Below are positions 33,360 through 50,609 of a stretch of 64,000 nucleotides of DNA, piece by piece. The stretch's first letter is position 1; each line of letters starts with the position of its first letter. The stretch is from positions 620,001 through 684,000 of the forward strand of contig NW_027473340.1 in assembly GCF_050947335.1 (NCBI RefSeq), given 5' to 3'. The translations under genes were made by a program, and so were the position numbers. Source of the stretch: Megachile rotundata (taxonomy: Eukaryota; Arthropoda; Insecta; Hymenoptera; Megachilidae). Below the pieces are notes generated by a model, which saw nothing but the letters and a program-made list of their open reading frames with translations, searched no databases and was not told the origin of the DNA.

Positions 33360-36300
33360 ATCACAATCATACAATCACAATCATACAATCACAATCATAC
33401 AATCACAATCATACAATCACAATCATACAATCACAATCAAAGAATCACAATCATACGATCGCAATCATACAATCACAATCATACAATTACAATCTCCCAA
33501 ATACAATCTCCCAAATACAATCATACAATCACAATCATACAATCACAATCATACAATCATAATCATACAATTACAATCATACATCACAATCATACAATCA
33601 CAATCATACAATCGCAATCATACAATCACAATCATACAATCGCAATCATACAATTACAATCTCCCAAATACAATCTCCCAAATACAATCTCCCAAATACA
33701 ATCATACAATCACAATCATACAATCACAATCATACAATCACAATCATACAATCACAATCATACAATCACAATCATACAATCACAATCATACTATCACAAT
33801 CATACAATCACAATCATACAATCACAATCATACAATCACAATCATACAATCACAATCATACAATCACAATCATACAAGCACAATCATACATTCAAAATCC
33901 TGCAATCACAATCATATAATCACAATCATGCAATCACAATCATACAATCAGAATCATACAATCACAATTATTCAATAACAATCGTACAATCACAATCGCA
34001 CAATCACAATCGCACAACCACAATCAGACAATCACACTCATACAATCACAACCTTACAATCACAATCATACAAACACAATCATACCATCACAATCATACT
34101 TTCACAATCATACAATCACAATCATACAATCACAATCATACAATCACAATCATACAATCACAGTCATACAATCACACTCATACAATCACAATCATACAAT
34201 CACAATCATACAATCACAATCATACAATCGCAATCATACAATCACAATCATACAATCTCAATCATACAATCACAATCATACAATCACAATCATACAACCA
34301 CAATCACACAATCACAATCATACAATCACAATCATACAATCACAATCATACAATCACAATCATACCATCACAATCATACTTTCACAATCATACAATCACA
34401 ATCATACAATCGCAATCATACAATCTCAACCATTCAATCACAATCATACAATCTCAATCATACAATCACAATCATACAATCACAATCATACAATCATAAT
34501 CATACAATCACAATCATACAATCACAATCATACATTCAATATCATACAATCACAATCATACAATCGCAAGCATACAATCACAATCATACAATCTCAATCA
34601 TACAATCACAATCATACAATCATAATCATACAAATAGAATCATACATCACAATCATACAATCACAATCATACAATCGCAATCATACAATCACAATCATAC
34701 TTTCACAATCATACAATCACAATCATACAATCACAATCATACAATCACACTCATACAATCACAATCATACAATCACAATCATACAATCTCAATCATACAA
34801 TCGCAATCATACAATCACAATCATACAATCTCAATCATACAATCACAATCATACAATCATAATCATACAATTACAATCATACATCACAATCATACAATCA
34901 CAATCATACAATCGCAATCATACAATCACAATCATACAATCACAATCATACAATTACAATCATACATCACAATCATACAATCACAATCATACAATCGCAA
35001 TCATACAATCACAATCATACAATCGCAATCATACAATTACAATCTCCCAAATACAATCTCCCAAATACAATCTCCCAAATACAATCTCCCAAATACAATC
35101 ATACAATCACAATCATACAATCACAATCATACAATCACAATCATACAATCACAATCATACAATCACAATCATACTATCACAGTCATACAATCACAATCAT
35201 ACAATCACAATCATACAATCACAATCATACAATCACAATCACACAATCACAATCATACAATCACAATCATACAATCACAATCATACAATCACAATCATAC
35301 ATTCAAAATCATGCAATCACAATCATACAATCTCAATCATACAATCACAATCATACAATCATAATCATACAATTACAATCATACATCACAATCATACAAT
35401 CACAATCATACAATCGCAATCATACAATCTCAACCATTCAATCACAATCATACAATCATAATCATACAATTACAATCATACATCACAATCATACAATCAC
35501 AATCATACAATCGCAATCATACAATCACAATCATACAATCGCAATCATACAATTACAATCTCCCAAATACAATCTCCCAAATACAATCATACAATCACAA
35601 TCATACAATCACAATCATACAATCATAATCATACAATCACAATCATACTTTCACAATCATACAATCACAATCATACAATCGCAATCATACAATCACAATC
35701 ATACAATCGCAATCATACAATTACAATCTCCCAAATACAATCGCCCAAATACAATCTCCCAAATACAATCAAACAATCACAATCATACAATCACAATCAT
35801 ACAATCACAATCATACAATCACAATCATACAATCACAATCATACAATCACAATCGTACTATCACAATCGTACAATCACAATCGTACAATCACAATCGCAC
35901 AACCACAATCCAGACAATCACAATCATACAATCACAATCATACAACCACAATCATACAATCACAATCATACAATCACAATCATACAATCACAATCATACA
36001 ATCACAATCATACAATCACAATCATACTTTGACAATCATACTATCACAATCATACAATCACAATCATACAATCACAGTCATACAATCACATTCATACAAC
36101 CACAATCATACTATCACAATCATACAATCACAATCATACAATCACAATCATACAATCGCACTCATACAATCACAATCATACAATCACAATCATACAATCA
36201 CAATCAAAGAATCACAATCATACAATCGCAAGCATACAATCACAATCATACAATCTCAATCATACAATCACAATCATACAATCATAATCATACAATTACA

Positions 36301-37920
36301 ATCATACATCACAATCATACAATCACAATCATACTATCACAATCATACAATCACAATCATACAATTACAATCTCCCAAATACAATCGCCCAAATACAATC
36401 TCCCAAATACAATCAAACAATCACAATCATACAATCACAATCATACAATCACAATCATACAATCACAATCATACAATCACAATCATACAATCACAATCAT
36501 ACAATCACAATCATACAATCACAATCATACAATCACAATCATACAATCACAATCATACAATCACAATCATACAATCACAATCATACAATCAGAATCATAC
36601 AATCACAATCATACAATCACAATCATACAATCACAATCATACAATCACAATCATACAATCACAATCAAAGAATCACAATCATACGATCGCAATCATACAA
36701 TCACAATCATACAATTACAATCTCCCAAATACAATCTCCCAAATACAATCATACAATCACAATCATACAATCACAATCATACAATCATAATCATACAATT
36801 ACAATCATACATCACAATCATACAATCGCAATCATACAATCACAATCATACAATCGCAATCATACAATTACAATCTCCCAAATACAATCTCCCAAATACA
36901 ATCTCCCAAATACAATCATACAATCACAATCATACAATCACAATCATACAATCACAATCATACAATCACAATCATACAATCACAATCATACAATCACAAT
37001 CATACTATCACAATCATACAATCACAATCATACAATCACAATCATACAATCACAATCATACAATCACAATCATACAATCACAATCATACAATCACAATCA
37101 TACAATCACAATCATACAAGCACAATCATACATTCAAAATCATGCAATCACAATCATACAATCACAATCATGCAATCACAATCATACAATCAGAATCATA
37201 CAATCACAATTATTCAATAACAATCGTACAATCACAATCGCACAATCACAATCGCACAACCACAATCAGACAATCACACTCATACAATCACAACCTTACA
37301 ATCACAATCATACAAACACAATCATACCATCACAATCATACTTTCACAATCATACAATCACAATCATACAATCACAATCATACAATCACAATCATACAAT
37401 CACAGTCATACAATCACACTCATACAATCACAATCATACAATCACAATCATACAATCACAATCATACAATCGCAATCATACAATCACAATCATACAATCT
37501 CAATCATACAATCACAATCATACAATCACAATCATACAACCACAATCACACAATCACAATCATACAATCACAATCATACAATCACAATCATACAATCACA
37601 ATCATACCATCACAATCATACTTTCACAATCATACAATCACAATCATACAATCGCAATCATACAATCTCAACCATTCAATCACAATCATACAATCTCAAT
37701 CATACAATCACAATCATACAATCACAATCATACAATCATAATCATACAATCACAATCATACAATCACAATCATACATTCAATATCATACAATCACAATCA
37801 TACAATCGCAAGCATACAATCACAATCATACAATCTCAATCATACAATCACAATCATACAATCATAATCATACAAATAGAATCATACATCACAATCATAC
37901 AATCACAATCATACAATCAC

Positions 37921-38520
37921 ACTCATACAATCACAATCATACAATCACAATCATACAATCTCAATCATACAATCGCAATCATACAATCACAATCATACAA
38001 TCTCAATCATACAATCACAATCATACAATCATAATCATACAATTACAATCATACATCACAATCATACAATCACAATCATACAATCGCAATCATACAATCA
38101 CAATCATACAATCACAATCATACAATTACAATCATACATCACAATCATACAATCACAATCATACAATCGCAATCATACAATCACAATCATACAATCGCAA
38201 TCATACAATTACAATCTCCCAAATACAATCTCCCAAATACAATCTCCCAAATACAATCTCCCAAATACAATCATACAATCACAATCATACAATCACAATC
38301 ATACAATCGCAATCATACAATTACAATCTCCCAAATACAATCTCCCAAATACAATCTCCCAAATACAATCTCCCAAATACAATCATACAATCACAATCAT
38401 ACAATCACAATCATACAATCACAATCATACAATCACAATCATACAATCACAATCATACTATCACAGTCATACAATCACAATCACACAATCACAATCATAC
38501 AATCACAATCATACAATCAC
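37921..38520 (+). repeat. 0.6 kb local duplication in C3, copy 1
   Basis: From the CACTC unit at 37919 through the TCTCAATC, TCATAATC and ATTACAATC variants to a four-CTCCC run at 38216, the series recurs 600 bases downstream. Copy 1 also has an additional four-CTCCC run near 38328 that ordinary relatives lack. Confidence 0.75.
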
Positions 38521-38880
38521 ACTCATACAATCACAATCATACAATCACAATCATACAATCTCAATCATACAATCGCAATCATACAATCACAATCATACAA
38601 TCTCAATCATACAATCACAATCATACAATCATAATCATACAATTACAATCATACATCACAATCATACAATCACAATCATACAATCGCAATCATACAATCA
38701 CAATCATACAATCACAATCATACAATTACAATCATACATCACAATCATACAATCACAATCATACAATCGCAATCATACAATCACAATCATACAATCGCAA
38801 TCATACAATTACAATCTCCCAAATACAATCTCCCAAATACAATCTCCCAAATACAATCTCCCAAATACAATCATACAATC
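38521..38880 (+). repeat. 0.6 kb local duplication in C3, copy 2
   Basis: Partner of the block at 37921; its four-CTCCC run starts at about 38816. This explains most of the 530-base gain of copy C3. Confidence 0.75.
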
Positions 38881-39070
38881 ACAATCATACAATCACAATC
38901 ATACAATCACAATCATACAATCACAATCATACAATCACAATCATACTATCACAGTCATACAATCACAATCATACAATCACAATCATACAATCACAATCAT
39001 ACAATCACAATCACACAATCACAATCATACAATCACAATCATACAATCACAATCATACAATCACAATCAT

Positions 39071-41340
39071 ACATTCAAAATCATGCAATCACAATCATAC
39101 AATCTCAATCATACAATCACAATCATACAATCATAATCATACAATTACAATCATACATCACAATCATACAATCACAATCATACAATCGCAATCATACAAT
39201 CTCAACCATTCAATCACAATCATACAATCATAATCATACAATTACAATCATACATCACAATCATACAATCACAATCATACAGTCGCAATCATACAATCAC
39301 AATCATACAATCACAATCATACAATCGCAATCATACAATTACAATCTCCCAAATACAATCTCCCAAATACAATCATACAATCACAATCATACAATCACAA
39401 TCACACAATCACAATCATACAATCATAATCATACAATCACAATCATACATTCACAATCATACAATCACAATCATACAATCGCAATCATACAATCACAATC
39501 ATACAATCGCAATCATACAATTACAATCTCCCAAATACAATCGCCCAAATACAATCTCCCAAATACAATCAAACAATCACAATCATACAATCACAATCAT
39601 ACAATCACAATCATACAATCACAATCATACAATCACAATCATACAATCACAATCGTACTATCACAATCGTACAATCACAATCGTACAATCACAATCGCAC
39701 AACCACAATCCAGACAATCACAATCATACAATCACAATCATACAATCACAATCATACAATCACAATCATACAATCACAATCATACAATCACAATCATACA
39801 ATCACAATCATACAATCACAATCATACTTTGACAATCATACTATCACAATCATACAATCACAATCATACAATCACAGTCATACAATCACATTCATACAAT
39901 CACAATCATACTATCACAATCATACAATCACAATCATACAATCACAATCATACAATCGCACTCATACAATCACAATCATACAATCACAATCATACAATCA
40001 CAATCAAAGAATCACAATCATACAATCGCAAGCATACAATCACAGTCATACAATCTCAATCATACAATCACAATCATACAATCATAATCATACAATTACA
40101 ATCATACATCACAATCATACAATCACAATCATACAATCGCAATCATACAATCACAATCATACAATCGCAATCATACAATTACAATCTCCCAAATACAATC
40201 TCCCAAATACAATCTCCCAAATACAATCATACAATCACAATCATACAATCTCCCAAATACAATCATACAATCACAATCATACAATCTCAATCATACAATC
40301 ACAATCATACAATCACAATCATACAACCACAATCATACAATCACAATCATACTATCACAATCATACAAGCACAATCATACAATTACAATCTCCCAAATAC
40401 AATCGCCCAAATACAATCTCCCAAATACAATCAAACAATCACAATCATACAATCACAATCATACAATCACAATCATACAATCACAGTCATACAATCACAA
40501 TCATACAATCACAATCATACTATCACAATCATACAATCACAATTATACAATCACAATCATACAAAGGCAAGCATACAATCACAATCATACAATCTCAACC
40601 ATACAATCACAATCATACAATCACAATCATGCAATCACAATCATACAATCATATTCATACAATCACAATCATACAATCACAATCGTACATTCACAATCGT
40701 ACAATCACAATCGCACAACCACAATCAGACAATCACACTCATACAATCACAATCATACAATCACAATCATACAATCACAATCATACAATCACAATCATAC
40801 AATCACAATCATACAATCACAATCATACAATCACAATCATACAATCACAATCATACAATCACAATCATACAATCACAATCAAAGAATCACAATCATACGA
40901 TCGCAATCATACAATCACAATCATACAATTACAATCTCCCAAATACAATCTCCCAAATACAATCATACAATCACAATCATACAATCACAATCATACAATC
41001 ACAATCATACAATCACAATCATACAATCACAATCATACAAGCACAATCATACATTCAAAATCATGCAATCACAATCATACAATCACAATCATGCAATCAC
41101 AATCATACAATCAGAATCATACAATCACAATTATTCAATAACAATCGTACAATCACAATCGCACAATCACAATCGCACAACCAAAATCAGACAATCACAC
41201 TCATACAATCAAAACCATACAATCACAATCATACAATCACAATCATACCATCACAATCATACTTTCACAATCTTACAATCACAATCATACAATCGCAGTC
41301 ATACAATCTCAACCATTCAGTCACAATCATACAATCATAA
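39071..41340 (+). repeat. 4,167-bp higher-order repeat, partial copy C4
   Basis: Follows the closing ATGC of C3 with the expected series (extra-C at 39710, TTTGACAATC at 39828). Near 40440-40640 it switches into material like 9.23-9.44 kb: AATTATACAATC, AAGGCAAGC at 40566 and the ATCATATTC unit. It then returns to a CGATCG-bearing series at 40898. It looks like a chimera of two higher-order families. Confidence 0.75.
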
Positions 41341-44300
41341 TCATACAATTACAATCATACATCACAATCATACAATCACAATCATACAATCGCAATCATA
41401 CAATCACAATCATACAATCGCAATCATACAATTACAATCTCCCAAATACAATCTCACAAATACAATCATACAATCACAATCATACAATCACAATCATACA
41501 ATCACAATCATACAATCATAATCATACAATTACAATCATACATCACAATCATACAATCACAATCATACAATCGCAATCATACAATCACAATCATACAATC
41601 GCAATCATACAATTACAATCTCCCAAATACAATCTCCCAAATACAATCTCCCAAATACAATCATACAATCACAATCATACAATCACAATCATACAATCGC
41701 AATCATACAATCTCAATCATACAATCGCAATCATACAATTACAATCTCCCAAATACAATCGCCCAAATACAATCTCCCAAATACAATCAAACAATCACAA
41801 TCATACAATCACAATCATACAATCACAATCATACAATCACAATCATACAATCACAATCATACAATCACAATCATACAATCACAATCATACAAACACAATC
41901 ATACAATCACAATCATACAATCACAATCATACTTTGACAATCATACTATCACAATCATACAATCACAATCATACAATCACAGTCATACAATCACATTCAT
42001 ACAATCACAATCATACTATCACAATCATACAATCACAATCATACAATCACAATCATACAATCGCACTCATACAATCACAATCATACAATCACAATCATAC
42101 AATCACAATTAAAGAATCACAATCATACAATCGCAAGCATACAATCACAATCATACAATCTCAATCATACAATCACAATCATACAATCACAATCATACAA
42201 TCATAATCATACAATTACAATCATACATCACAATCATACAATCGCAATCATACAATCACAATCATACAATCGCAATCATACAATTACAATCTCCCAAATA
42301 CAATCTCCCAAATACAATCTCCCAAATACAATCTCCCAAATACAATCTCCCAAATACAATCATACAATCACAATCACACAATCTCCCAAATACAATCATA
42401 CAATCACAATCATACAATCTCAATCATACAATCACAATCATACAATAACAATCATACAACCACAATCATACAATCACAATCATACTATCACAATCATACA
42501 ATCACAATCATACAATTACAATCATGCAATCACAATCATACAATCATATTCATACAATCACAATCATACAATCACAATCGTACATTCACAATCGTACAAT
42601 CACAATCGCACAACCACAATCAGACAATCACACTCATACAATCACAATCATACAATCACAATCATACAATCACAATCATACAATCACAATCATACAATCA
42701 CAATCGTACAATCACAATCGTACAATCACAATCGCACAACCACAATCAGACAATCACAATCATACAATCACAATCATACAATCACAATCATACAATCGCA
42801 ATCATACAATCACAATCATACAATCGCAATCATACAATTACAATCTCCCAAATACAATCATACAATCACAATCATACAATCACAATCATACAATCACAAT
42901 CATACAATCATAATCATACAATTACAATCATACATCACAATCATACAATCACAATCATACAATCGCAATCATACAATCACAATCATACAATCGCAATCAT
43001 ACAATTACAATCTCCCAAATACAATCTCCCAAATACAATCTCCCAAATACAATCTCCCAAATACAATCATACAATCACAATCATACAATCACAATCATAC
43101 AATCACAATCATACAATCACAATCATACAATCACAATCATAATATCACAATCATACAATCACAATCATACAATCACAATCATACAATCACAATCATACAA
43201 TAACAATCATACAATCACAATCATACAAGCACAATCATACATTCAAAATCATGCAATCACAATCATACAATCACAATCATGCAATCACAATCATACAATC
43301 AGAATCATACAATCACAATTATTCAATAACAATCGTACAATCACAATCGCACAATCACAATCGCACAACCACAATCAGACAATCACACTCATACAATCAC
43401 AACCATACAATCACAATCATACAATCACAATCATACAATCACAATCATACAATCACAATCATACTATCACAATCATACAATCACAATCATACAATCACAA
43501 TCATACAATCACACTCATACAATCACAATCATACAATCTCAATCATGCAATCTCAATCATACAATCACAATCATACAATCATAATCATACAATTACAATC
43601 ATACATCACAATCATACAATCACAATCATACAATCGCAATCATACAATCACAATCATACAATCGCAATCATACAATTACAATCTCCCAAATACAATCTCC
43701 CAAATACAATCTCCCAAATACAATAATACAATCACAATCATACAATCACAATCATACAATCACAATCATACAATCACAATCATACAATCATGATCATACA
43801 ATCACAATCATGCAATCACAATCATACAATCAGAATCATACAATCACAATCATTCAATAACAATCGTACAATCACAATCGCACAATCACAATCGCACAAC
43901 CACAATCAGACAATCACACTCATACAATCACAACCATACAATCACAATCATACAATCACAATCATACCATCACAATCATACTTTCACAATCATACAATCA
44001 CAATCATACAATCACAATCATACAATCACAATCATACAATCACAGTCATACAATCACAATCATACAATCACAATCATTCTATCACAATCATACAATCACA
44101 ATCATACAATCACAATTATACAATCACAATCATACAATCACAATCATACAATCACAATCATACAATCATAAGCATACAATCACAATCATACAATCACAAT
44201 CATACAATCAATATCATACAATCACAATCATACAATCATAATCATACAATCACAATCATACAATCACAATCATACAATCAATATCATACAATCACAATCA

Positions 44301-47300
44301 TACAATCGCAAGCATACAATCACAATCATACAATCTCAATCATACAATCACAATCATACAATCATAATCATACAAGTAGAATCATACATCACAATCATAC
44401 AATCACAATCATACAATCGCAATCATACAATCACAATCATACTTTCACAATCATACAATCACAATCATACAATCACAATCATACGATCACACTCATACAA
44501 TCACAATCATACAATCACAATCATACAATCACAATCATACAATCGCAATCATACAATCACAATCATACAATCACAATCATACAATCACAATCATACAATC
44601 ACAATCATACAATCACAATCATACATTCAAAATCATGCAATCACAATCATACAATCACAATCATGCAATCACAATCATACAATCAGAATCATACAATCAC
44701 AATCATTCAATAACAATCGTACAATCACAATCGCACAATCACAATCGCACAACCACAATCAGACAATCACACTCATACAATCAAAACCATACAATCACAA
44801 TCATACAATCACAATCATACCATCACAATCATACTTTCACAATCATACAATCACAATCATACAATCACAATCATACAATCACAGTCATACAATCACAATC
44901 ATACAATCACAATCATACAATCACAATCATACAATCGCAATCATACAATCACTATCATACAATCTCAATCATACAATCACAATCATACAATCATAATCAT
45001 ACAATTACAATCATACATCACAATCATACAATCACAATCATACAATCGCAATCATACAATCACAATCATACAATCACAATCATACAATCATAATCACACA
45101 ATTACAATCATACATCACAATCATACAATCACAATCATACAATCGCAATCATACAATCACAATCATACAATCGCAATCATACAATTACAATCTCCCAAAT
45201 ACAATCTCCCAAATACAATCATACAATCACAATCATACAATCACAATCATACTTTCACAATCATACTATCACAATCATACAATCACAATCATACAATCAC
45301 AGTCATACAATCACAATCATACAATCACAATCATACTGTCACAATCATACAATCAGAATCATACAATCACAATCATACAATCACACTCATACAATCACAA
45401 TCATACAATCACAATCATACAATCACAATCATACAATCACAATCATACAATCACAATCATACAATCACAATCAAAGAATCACAATCATACAATCACAATC
45501 ATACAATCGCAAGCATACAATCACAATCATACAATCTCAATCATACAATCACAATCATACAATCATAATCATACAATTACAATCATACATCACAATCATA
45601 CAATCACAATCATAATATCGCAATCATACAATCACAATCATACAATCGCAATCATACAATTACAATCTCCCAAATACAATCTCCCACATACAATCATACA
45701 ATCACAATCATACAATCACAATCATACAATCATAATCATACAATTACAATCATACATCACAATCATACAATCACAATCATACAATCGCAATCATACAATC
45801 ACAATCATACAATCGCAATCATACAATTACAATCTCCCAAATACAATCTCCCAAATACAATCTCCCAAATACAATCTCCCAAATACAATCATACAATCAC
45901 AATCATACAATCACAATCATACAATCACAATCATACAATCACAATCATACAATCACAATCATACTATCACAATCATACAATCACAATCATACAATCACAA
46001 TCATACAAGCACAATCATACATTCAAAAACATGCAATCACAATCATACAATCACAATCATGCAATCACAATCATACAATCAGAATCATACAATCACAATT
46101 ATTCAATAACAATCGTACAATCACAATCGCACAATCACAATCGCACAACCATAATCATACAATCACAATCATACAATCACAATCATACAATCACAATCAT
46201 ACAATCTCAATCATACAATCACAATCATACAATCACAATCATACAATCATAATCATACAATCACAATCATACAATCACAATCATACAATCAATATCATAC
46301 AATCACAATCATACAATCGCAAGCATACAATCACAATCATACAATCTCAATCATACAATCACAATCATACAATCATAATCATACAAGTAGAATCATACAT
46401 CACAATCATACAATCACAATCATACAATCGCAATCATACAATCACAATCATACTTTCACAATCATACAATCACAATCATACAATCACAATCATACAATCA
46501 CACTCATACAATCACAATCATACAATCACAATCATACAATCACAATCATACAATCGCAATCATACAATCACAATCATACAATCACAATCATACAATCACA
46601 ATCATACAATCACAATCATACATTCAAAATCATGCAATCACAATCATACAATCACAATCATGCAATCACAATCATACAATCAGAATCATACAATCACAAT
46701 CATTCAATAACAATCGTACAATCACAATCGCACAATCACAATCGCACAACCACAATCAGACAATCACACTCATACAATCAAAACCATACAATCACAATCA
46801 TACAATCACAATCATACCATCACAATCATACTTTCACAATCATACAATCACAATCATACAATCACAATCATACAATCACAGTCATACAATCACAATCATA
46901 CAATCAGAATCATACTATCACAATCATACAATCACAATCATACAATCACAATCATACAATCACAATCATATAATCATAATCATACAATCACAATCATACA
47001 ATCACAATCATACAATCAATATCATACAATCACAATCATACAATCGCAAGCATACAATCACAATCATACAATCTCAATCATACAATCACAATCATACAAT
47101 CATAATCATACAAATAGAATCATACATCACAATCATACAATCACAATCATACAATCACAATCATACAATCACAATCATACAATCACAATCATACAATCAC
47201 AATCATACAATCACAATCATACAATCACAATCATACAATCACAATCATACAATCACAATCATACAATTACAATCATACATCACAATCATACAATCACAAT

Positions 47301-50300
47301 CATACAATCGCAATCATACAATCACAATCATACAATCACAATCATACAATCATAATCATACAATCATAATCATACAATTACAATCATTCATCACAATCAT
47401 ACAATCACAATCATACAATCACAATCATGCAATCACAATCATACAATCAGAATCATACAATCACAATCATTCAATAACAATCATACATTCAAAATCATGC
47501 AATCACAATCATACAATCACAATCATGCAATCACAATCATACAATCAGAATCATACAATCACAATCATTCAATAACAATCGTACAATCACAATCGTATAA
47601 TCACAATCGCACAGCCACAATCAGACAATAACACTCATACAATCACAATCATACAATCACAATCATACAATCACAATCATACCATCACAATCATACTTTC
47701 ACAATCATACAATCACAATCATACAATCACAATCATACAATCACAATCATACAATCACAGTCATACAATCACAATCATACAATCACAATCATACTATCAC
47801 AATCATACAATCACAATCATACAATCACAATCATACAATCACAATCATACAATCACAATCATACAATCACAATCATACAATCACAATCATACAAAGGCAA
47901 GCATACAATCACAATCATACAATCTCAACCATACAATCACAATCATACAATCACAATCATGCAATCACAATCATACAATCATATTCATACAATCACAATC
48001 ATACAATCACAATCGTACATTCACAATCGTACAATCACAATCGCACAACCACAATCAGACAATCACACTCATACAATCACAATCATACAATCACAATCAT
48101 ACAATCACAATCATACAATCACAATCATACAATCACAATCATACAATCACAATCATACAATCACAATCATACAATCACAATCATACAATCACAATCATAC
48201 AATCACAATCATACAATCACAATCATACAATCACAATCATACTATCACAATCGTACAATCACAATCGTACAATCACAATGTCACAACCACAATCAGACAA
48301 TCACAATCATACAATCACAATCATACAATCACAATCATACAATCACAATCATACAATCACAATCATACAATCACAATCATACAATCACAATCATACAATG
48401 ACAATCATACAATCACAATCATACTTTCACAATCATACTATCACGATCATACAATCACAATCATACAATCACAGTCATACAATCACAATCGTACAATCAC
48501 AATCATACTATCACAATCATACAATCACAATCATACAATCACAATCATACAATCACACTCATACAATCACAATCATACAATCGCAATCATACAATCACAA
48601 TCATACAATCGCAATCATACAATCATAATCATACAATCACAATCATACCATCACAATCATACTTTCACAATCATACAATCACAATCATACAATCTCAATC
48701 ATACAATCACAATCATACAATCACAATCATACAATCATAATCATACAATCACAATCATACAATCACAATCATACAATCAATATCATACAATCACAATCAT
48801 ACAATCGCAAGCATACAATCACAATCATACAATCTCAATCATACAATCACAATCATACAATCATAATCATACAAATAGAATCATACATCACAATCATACA
48901 ATCACAGTCATACAATCACAATCATACAATCACAATCATACTATCACAATCATACAATCACAATCATACAATCACAATCATACAATCACAATCATACAAT
49001 CGTAATCATACAATCACAATCATACAATCACAATCATACAATCAATATCATACAATCACAATCATACAATCGCAAGCATACAATCACAATCATACAATTA
49101 CAATCATTCATCACAATCATACAATCACAATCATACAATCACAATCATGCAATCACAATCATACAATCAGAATCATACAATCACAATCATTCAATAACAA
49201 TCATACATTCAAAATCATGCAATCACAATCATACAATCACAATCATGCAATCACAATCATACAATCAGAATCATACAATCACAATCATTCAATAACAATC
49301 GTACAATCACAATCGTATAATCACAATCGCACAACCACAATCAGACAATAACACTCATACAATCACAATCATACAATCACAATCATACAATCACAATCAT
49401 ACCATCACAATCATACTTACACAATCATACAATCACAATCATACAATCACAATCATACAATCACAGTCATACAATCACAATCATACAATCACAATCATAC
49501 TATCACAATCATACAATCACAATCATACAATCACAATCATACAATCACAATCATACAATCACAATCATACAAAGGCGAGCATACAATCACAATCATACAA
49601 TCTCAACCATACAATCACAATCATACAATCACAATCATGCAATCACAATCATACAATCATATTCATACAATCACAATCATACAATCACAATCGTACATTC
49701 ACAATCGTACAATCACAATCGCACAACCACAATCAGACAATCACACTCATACAATCACAATCATACAATCACAATCATACAATCACAATCATACAATCAC
49801 AATCATACAATCACAATCATACAATCACAATCATACAATCACAATCATACAATCACAATCATACAATCACAATCATACAATCACAATCATACAATCACAA
49901 TCATACTATCACAATCATACAATCACAATCGTACAATCACAATCATACAATCACAATCATACAATCACAATCATACAATCGCAATCATACAATCACAATC
50001 ATACAATCACAATCATACAAGCACAATCATACATTCAAAATCATGCAATCACAATCATACAATCACAATCATGCAATCACAATCATACAATCAGAGTCAT
50101 ACAATCACAATCATTCAATAACAATCGTACAATCACAATCGCACAATCACAATCTCACAACCACAATCAGACAATCACACTCATACAATCACAACCATAC
50201 AATCACAATCATACAATCACAATCATACAATCACAATCATACAATCACAATCATACAATCATAATCATACAAATAGAATCATACATCACAATCATACAAT

Positions 50301-50609
50301 CACAATCATACAATCGCAATCATACAATCACAATCATACAATCACAATCATACAATCGCAATCATGCAATCACTATCATACAATCTCAATCATACAATCA
50401 CAATCATACAATCATAATCATACAATTACAATCATACATCACAATCATACAATCACAATCATACAATCGCAATCATACAATCACAATCATACAATCACAA
50501 TCATACAATCATAATCACACAATTACAATCATACATCACAATCATACAATCACAATCATACAATCGCAATCATACAATCACAATCATACAATCGCAATCA
50601 TACAATTAC
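41341..50609 (+). repeat. Mosaic block of satellite variants, centre-right
   Basis: Pure satellite, no gene. It includes one more TTTGACAATC marker (41933), a five-copy CTCCCAAAT run at 42291, the first AAGTAG alleles (about 44374 and 46384) and a sub-block starting at ATGC 46632 whose translation equals those of the 10689/12644/16064 sub-blocks. From about 47.8 kb it takes on the AAGGCAAGC/GTCACAACC succession that dominates the right end. Confidence 0.75.
42291..42360 (+). repeat. Five-copy run of the CTCCCAAATACAAT variant unit
   Basis: Five consecutive units, followed about 20 bases later by a single isolated CTCCC word, as in the nested 0.75 kb repeats at 28.1 and 32.3 kb, which have three plus one. 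Confidence 0.9.

Larger units (their letters stand above)
31131..35300 (+). repeat. 4,167-bp higher-order repeat, copy C2
   Basis: Markers: extra-C at 31743, TTTGACAATC at 31861 and 32610, CGATCG at 33456, ATTCAATATC at 34533, closing ATGC at 35311. Differences from C1 that I noted are single bases near 33900: the ATGC unit reads CTGC and a following ATACAATC reads ATATAATC. There is also one unit fewer in the internal 0.75 kb repeat. Confidence 0.9.
35301..39070 (+). repeat. 4,167-bp higher-order repeat, copy C3 (rearranged)
   Basis: Starts like C1 and C2 (extra-C at 35910, TTTGACAATC at 36028) but lacks the second TTTGACAATC. The distance from the preceding ATTCAATATC marker (34533) to the one at 37775 is 3,242 instead of 4,167, a net loss of 925 bases. 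The segment from 37775 to the closing ATGC at 39083 is 1,308 instead of 778, a gain of 530. Net copy length is 3,772. Confidence 0.85.
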
